From Piscicola geometra (taxonomy: Eukaryota; Annelida; Clitellata; Hirudinida; Piscicolidae), in contig OX030957.1 in assembly GCA_943735955.1 (NCBI GenBank), positions 3,119,595 through 3,183,594 on the forward strand: a stretch of DNA of 64,000 bases. Direction: 5' to 3'. How positions within the stretch are numbered: the stretch's first letter is position 1; each line of letters begins with the position of its first letter. The notes beneath the pieces were generated by a model. The model searched no databases, had not been told where the DNA came from, and saw nothing but the letters and a program-made list of their open reading frames with translations. A program made the position numbers and the translations under genes. Positions 50,500 through 64,000 of the stretch are shown here, one piece after another.

Positions 50500-53400
50500 T
50501 TAAAGTGTGTCGGAGGTTTAATATCCTCAATCACTTTTTCTGGGTTGGATAATATGAACTAAATATATCAATATTATTATTGGAATAACTGTCGAAGATA
50601 ACTAATAAAAAGGTTTTTATTTTATTGTTAAAAAGGGATAACATGCAACAAATAACGAACATCTATCGATGGTTTTATATCATTTTCGCATTTAATCGCG
50701 CATTTCTTGTTGTTTTATCAGCATCTTTCTTCCACAACCATCCACTCTAGATAACAATTCACTCAATGCAGGACCTCCAAGGCGAATTCGTGGAGGTCCG
50801 GAAAGAGGCATGTGTGTCAGATGCTGGGTGCAAGAGTTTATTTCAGAAGTGTGTAGGAATTTTGTAAAAGTTAAAATAGTATTTAAAGAAAAATGCAGTG
50901 AAGTCCTTCTGCGTCTGCGTTTAAAATTTCTCGTTTGCGCACTTCGATTGAAACGTAAGCATAAACGTTTCTTATTGAGGTCAGGTCACAGGAGAACATT
51001 ATGATGATTTTGTTCGTTATTTCGCTTCACGGGCTTAAGTTTCTTTTGGTGGCGCCTATCTCTTCTCCAAGAAACGTAGTCTTTCAGGATGTGCGGGAAT
51101 CGAACCCATTTCCACACGTGATTAAACTCTTCATATTTTACTCATTCCAACATTTAACCTCTTTTTATGCGACTTTCCATTACGTGTTTACGATGCTTTC
51201 GTGGCAGTCTGATTACTGCAGTGTGTGTGCTCAGACTTCTAAACATTTTTCTAAGAGAGCTTGATGCTTGCCACAAAGGGAATAAACACACATGGCTTCC
51301 CGTTTCAACACTCTTTGTTGAGAATTTTCCGTGCAGATTGTTCATCCAATCACTACCACCACCGCTGTTATTTTGGGAAAAAGAGTTTTCAATAACAACT
51401 TTTTTATTCTCCTAAATCAATTTGTATTTTAAAAAATTTATGCGTTTTGAAGCTACTTTTTGTCTTATAATAAAGTTAATTATTTCCAAATAAATCAAAA
51501 AATCTCTCACATTATAAACCTAATTAGGCTGGAAGAAAGATAAGATCGAACGTTCGACAAATAATTAGAGATATTTTTCTACTTCCGAAAAAGTCTAAAC
51601 GTTTGGCGGAAACCAACAACACAAAAATACTTTAAAAACACACAAAAATACCTCAAAAAACTCCCAAGAACAACGTTAAGCCTAAATAACACTCTCAGCA
51701 CCAGCTCTTAAACTTCACTTACGAAACCAATTAAAATAATTTAATGTAATTAATTATTCTATGCTTATAATCGAACCTCTTATACGGTCACTCACCGATC
51801 ATTCCTCGACTTGCCTCGATGCAGAGCTGATTCAGCGTGTTATGTCTTCTAATTGGATGCTTTCGATGCTTCCAATTAACAATGCAAACCTCCCAGCCAG
51901 AAAAGCGCGCATTGAATGCTCCTTCCTTGCCTCTTAAAACTATTAGTAATTATAATTAATAATTATCAGTAATTAATATTATTATTTTGAAGGTTACCTT
52001 AATTGGTTTGAGTGAATAAGGACGATGCTAATCCATTAGAGTTTTATCCAAAACAGCATTGGTTTACAAGACCATGGCAAAAGATTATTTAGCAATTGAG
52101 GAAAACTTTCTAGTTGATCAAGTTACGTGTGTTGTACAGTTTTTTGTTTTTTCCTAATAGAAGATTTCTTATATGGCTGTAACCCTCAAGTAGCCCACCT
52201 ACTCCTTCTTGAAGTCACATTAAAATACTTTTTATTTCAAATAATTTCAAAACCATCTAAACGAAACCTTAAAAACTTGAAAAACTATGCAGTAAAAACT
52301 TTTTTCCAATTTTTTCTGTGAAAAAAGTCTCTTCCAAGTTACTTCCGATTTAAGTATAAACATAAATATACATGTTCCGATGCATGAATATTCATGATTC
52401 CACAAACATTTAAAGATGCAAAGAAACAAATTGTGTTCGCAAGGAAATTAATCTCATCGATATTACGTAATAGTAATATTTTCAGAACGCAATACATCAG
52501 ATTAACGAGGAAGATTAAACTGCAAGATTTTGTTTTTAACTGGCATCTTTTAAGAGCTCCTCGACACAAATCAGGGCTATATTATTGCTTAGATAGGCAC
52601 CCGCCTCACATTTCATATGCGGACTTTTTTTATATATAAAAACAATTAATAAATTAAATTTCAAAAGCATTTAGGTAACTCTTGTAATTCAATAAACAGA
52701 TTTGAGCGCCGATGGTTTTGATGTTTTAAACGAGACTACTGTCCATTCAAACACTGAGAACAAATTTATTCAGAAACTTCACATAAACAACTTTAAAGGC
52801 ATCGCAGCAATGAAAAGCTCAGAACAGGCTGCTTGAGACTACCCAGTCAAAAGACTAGCAAGCTTTGCTCCAAGTTTTGTAATTTTAATGAAGTTTGATC
52901 AACTTACATGAAACAATTAAAGTACAGCACATCTTTGTATAGAATACAAATGAAACGTGAGGTTGGGATAAATGCATTAAACTGCACACAAATATTCAGC
53001 TATTAATATGGCCAAAGCTTGATTCAAAACTAGAAGGTGATTATCCACAAGAATTTCATGCTGAAAAATATATGCAAATACAAAGCTGGTATATTCGGGA
53101 AATAACTCAAAATAATTAGTTTGTGAAAATTGCAGATGATACAGAGCTGTAGTAAAAGCTAATATTTCTGGCAATTGACGGTAGCTTGTTTTATTATAAA
53201 AAAATGTTGATAACTGATCTCTCTGAGCGGCTCAATATTGCATCAGCTTCATGAAATAAAGATAGCATGTTCACTTTTATAGAAACGGACAAAAATGAAA
53301 GGCTATTGAAGTTTCAGAGGCAGAATGAGTGAAATACTGGAAGCAATACTGACAAGAATCTCTCCGATTGAGTGAACAGTGACAAGCTCTAAAGTTTGCC

Positions 53401-53917
53401 GCTAGAACGGTTGCTGGTGACGACGATTTTTTCATCTTTCCTCCTCCTCCTCATTCTCTTCTTCATCATCATCATCCTCAGTCGATTGTCTAACTGATGT
53501 GGAAAACGTTTATAATTTATATTTATTAAAAAAAGATCAACCAGTTGAGTTTCGCACTAGTATCGTTAGATTGACTTGCCATTGCTGTGAAGTTAGTAGG
53601 AATGTCAACTTGGTTAATGAAATATGACGAAAACTATTTTTTAAACACACCGATCATAATAGTGAGTCAAAAAAATTTTAATCGCAAACGTGATAAAAAA
53701 AGTCGTGAGCCAGCCACAGTATTCACCATCAACCCGATTTCTCCAATATTTCAACTATCTCTTCATCCCATATTCCATACATCTTTAACCCAACTCCACA
53801 CATCTTTAACTCAACTCCACACATATTCTATCTATCTGAAACCAGCCAATCTTTTTAAAACTTTTCATCTTCCTCTTCCAACTCTTCACCCACCCTCCTC
53901 CCTCCTTCCCATGCACC
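50500..53917. other. Spacer between collagen 3' end and dystrophin
   Basis: AT-rich, unusually poor in microsatellites for this window, with no exon recognised on either strand. A perfect 9-bp inverted repeat GGACCTCCA...TGGAGGTCC sits at 50769-50797. A minus-strand stretch near 51087-51105 (GGTTCGATTCCCGCACATCC) resembles the T-arm of a tRNA but has no matching acceptor stem. I searched by eye for CH-domain exons and saw none. Confidence 0.55.
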
Positions 53918-61757
<7,840 letters not shown>

Positions 61758-64000
61758 CTGTAAATGAAATAAAATTGGAATTTAATTCATTTACAATTAA
61801 ATTAAATCAAATAAAATTATAATTCATTTTTAGTGGTTATATTTCACGTTATTGATGATTGATGAGTGATAGGGCTGAAGGAACAATAGAATGGATAAAG
61901 AGCTTCTCTGCTAATTGATCGACTGCCAATCAAGACATGTTCCTGTTCTTGTGTTCGCTTTGTTGTATGACAGGTGCGAACATTTGTCGCAACATGTGTA
62001 TTTGGGTATTTAGCAACACACAGATACATACACACAAACACATACACACACACATAAACACACATGAACACACATAAACACACATAAACACGCACACACA
62101 CACACACACCTACGTTGAGATGGAAGGATTTCATTACACTTTTACAAGTAAAACATGTGTGTTCATACATATGCACGAATAGAAACACCTACAAACACAT
62201 ACACACACCTACAAACACATACACACACCCACACTTTAAAACACATGCACGTCACGCTCGATCACTGCATCCTTCTTTGATGTTTCCATAGCCGATCAAA
62301 TCTCAGTTTATATAAAATGTCTCTCGTTGTATTATTATTAGTTTAATTTTAATAATCTATTAGTAAATAAGTTTTAAAGATGTTAAATCAATATCTATCA
62401 ATAAATCACTTGTCACTATTAAACCTGAAAGGTGTTTATTCTTGTGATTACGAGCAGTGAGTACATTTATTCAGGTTGTGTTGGTAGTGTGTTGGTTGTG
62501 TGTTGGTAGTGTGTTGGTTGTGTGTTGGTTGTGTGTGTGTAAATCATGCTTGTTTGTGCTCTATTTTGAAGTTGAGGAACCAGCACAAACGAGAGGCTGT
62601 TGAGCGATCGAGATGATGCTGATGATGATGATGATAATGCTGATGATGATAATGATAATGATGATGATGAGAATGCTGATGATGATGATAAGGATCAAAA
62701 CTGATGAAAGTATATAATGAAATAATCGTTTTCACCAGCTGATGTAGATGTAAAATATTTTCACAAAGTTGCTATTTATATTTGTTAAGACGGCGATTCG
62801 CAGATAAAAGCAAGATTTGGGGGTGATGACGTTGATCCGAAACTTCAGCACTTTGCAAATTTATGCGGTAGATAAGACAGACGATAAGACCAGTCAGAGC
62901 TTTTTGTCTGATTCTGGTGCGGGCAAAGAAGGGAAGCTTGCTTGATGCTAAATAGCCATATCGAAGTTCCCCTCACCAACGTATTGCTAACAACATCAAC
63001 GTCACAACATCGATGCATCATTCACGCACACACGCACACACGCACACTAGACATAAGTACACACATATGCACGTGCACACACTAGACATAACAAGAAGAT
63101 GCATCACAATGCACACGTCCCTAAATACATAAGAGCGCATGCAACAAGACACTAGAGACAAAAGACTAAAAACAACCAGTTCTTTTCCAGATAACCAACG
63201 TAAGCGTGGTGATTAAGGTTAAAAAGGTTGAAACTTCCTGATTGGCAGCCTTCAATGCAGCCTCTCACTTAGCGTAAGCATTTCAAAGAGCGGCAAAAAG
63301 GGGAGTGAAGTGAGGTGTTGATGTTGCCGTGATGAGCCTGAGGGTGTTTGAAAGGCTCTGCAAGACAAAACATTGCTTGATTGATAATGAAATGTTTACA
63401 CTGGCCTTAAAACCTTCTGGAGCTTCCATTGTTTCAGAGCATCCCTTAAAATCTTTATTCTCGGGTTGAAGATGCTTCCACGTGTGTTAAAGTCATCCAC
63501 GAGACTTTCGTTTAAATTTACTTTTAGTCTTTTTCTTGTTGACATCATCCCCTTCATTACGCCCATCCTTCTTTTCATCACCTTTAACACTACCATCAAA
63601 ACCAAACAAAAGCATCTTCATCCTCACCATCCTCTCGCCACAAATCGATCAGGTTTTGTTATCAGCATCCATGCAAAAGACACGCGTGTTGTGATGTAGC
63701 AGGCGATGGAAAGGAATGGAAAGGTTAGGCATCAATCCTTGAGGCACGCCACATGGCAAGGAGTTGTGGGAAAGTTCCAGAACATTTGTTCAGCGCTTCG
63801 CTGCAAAGATTCTTTTTTTACGCTGCTTTTCAAGATGCATGAAGGATTGATGAAGTAGATTAATGGGTGAAATGATTGCAATGGCGAAGAAATGTCAATA
63901 AATCTCGAGAATGTTATCATGGAACTTTTTGTGCCTATCGAGCTTTTAATTGAGCATATTCAGTCTCGTTCGCAGCGATAAGATGTCACAAATGTCGAGA
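61758..64000. other. Collagen upstream intron or spacer; one weak candidate exon
   Basis: No Gly-X-Y exon and no membrane segment was found. CA-rich tracts lie near 62020-62235 and 63030-63085, TTGGTTGTGTG repeats at 62485-62540 and GAT repeats at 62610-62690. On the minus strand an open stretch at about 63421-63545 reads RKRLKVNLNESLVDDFN and on to DALKQWKLQK before a GTTTTA donor. Its composition is protein-like and it could be an upstream collagen exon, but nothing confirms this. Confidence 0.35.

Noticed and set aside
50769..50797. Inverted repeat GGACCTCCA...TGGAGGTCC as a regulatory hairpin
   Set aside because: A single 9-bp inverted repeat with an 11-base loop in a spacer is expected by chance at this scale. 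Nothing links it to a gene.
51085..51110. tRNA T-arm-like GGTTCGATTCC on the minus strand
   Set aside because: T-stem pairing is imperfect, and no D-arm, anticodon arm or complementary acceptor strand lies about 70 bases upstream.

Overview
The window is nuclear DNA from a bilaterian invertebrate. It has spliced genes with many short phase-consistent introns, metazoan-only families (dystrophin, a membrane-type collagen, GSK3, DYRK1), AT-rich spacers and an extreme load of microsatellites and minisatellites. The long Asn, Thr, His and acidic runs inside otherwise conserved proteins would suit a lophotrochozoan such as a leech, but nothing here proves a species. All gene models below were built by hand from reading frames, splice sites and phase agreement. 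There is no transcript support.

Layout from left to right: a 53-bp minisatellite and AT-rich sequence with a possible terminal exon and a decayed ORF (1-2708); a complete DYRK1/minibrain kinase on the + strand (2709-8249, 10 coding exons); a repeat-rich spacer (8250-14354); then five genes all on the minus strand. These are GSK3 (17982 down to 14355, 12 exons), a PH-domain protein with Pro/Gln-rich and Gly-rich tails (21449 to 18799, 8 exons), a protein with an RIIa/Dpy-30-like motif and a long acidic tail (27232 to 21725, 8 exons), dystrophin (50404 to 27760, about 48 exons, about 3,650 residues) and the 3' part of a MACIT-type collagen (61757 to 53918, 23 exons, 5' end beyond the window). 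The right end (61758-64000) is mainly intron or spacer.

Mobile DNA sits almost entirely in introns: a 1.48-kb non-autonomous element with hAT-like ends and an 8-bp target duplication, four copies of a SINE-like family, and a decayed three-CxxC ORF with a nonsense codon inside a dystrophin intron.

Functionally, DYRK1 and GSK3 are known partners (DYRK kinases prime substrates for GSK3) and here face each other convergently. Dystrophin and a membrane collagen both belong to cell-matrix attachment. The neighbourhoods may be chance. The most unusual biology is in dystrophin: no actin-binding CH domains were found, a TATA-bearing first exon is apparent, large low-complexity insertions sit in the EF-hand region, and one apparent intron is only 40 bp. 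I found no CRISPR, RNA gene or bacterial-type system.
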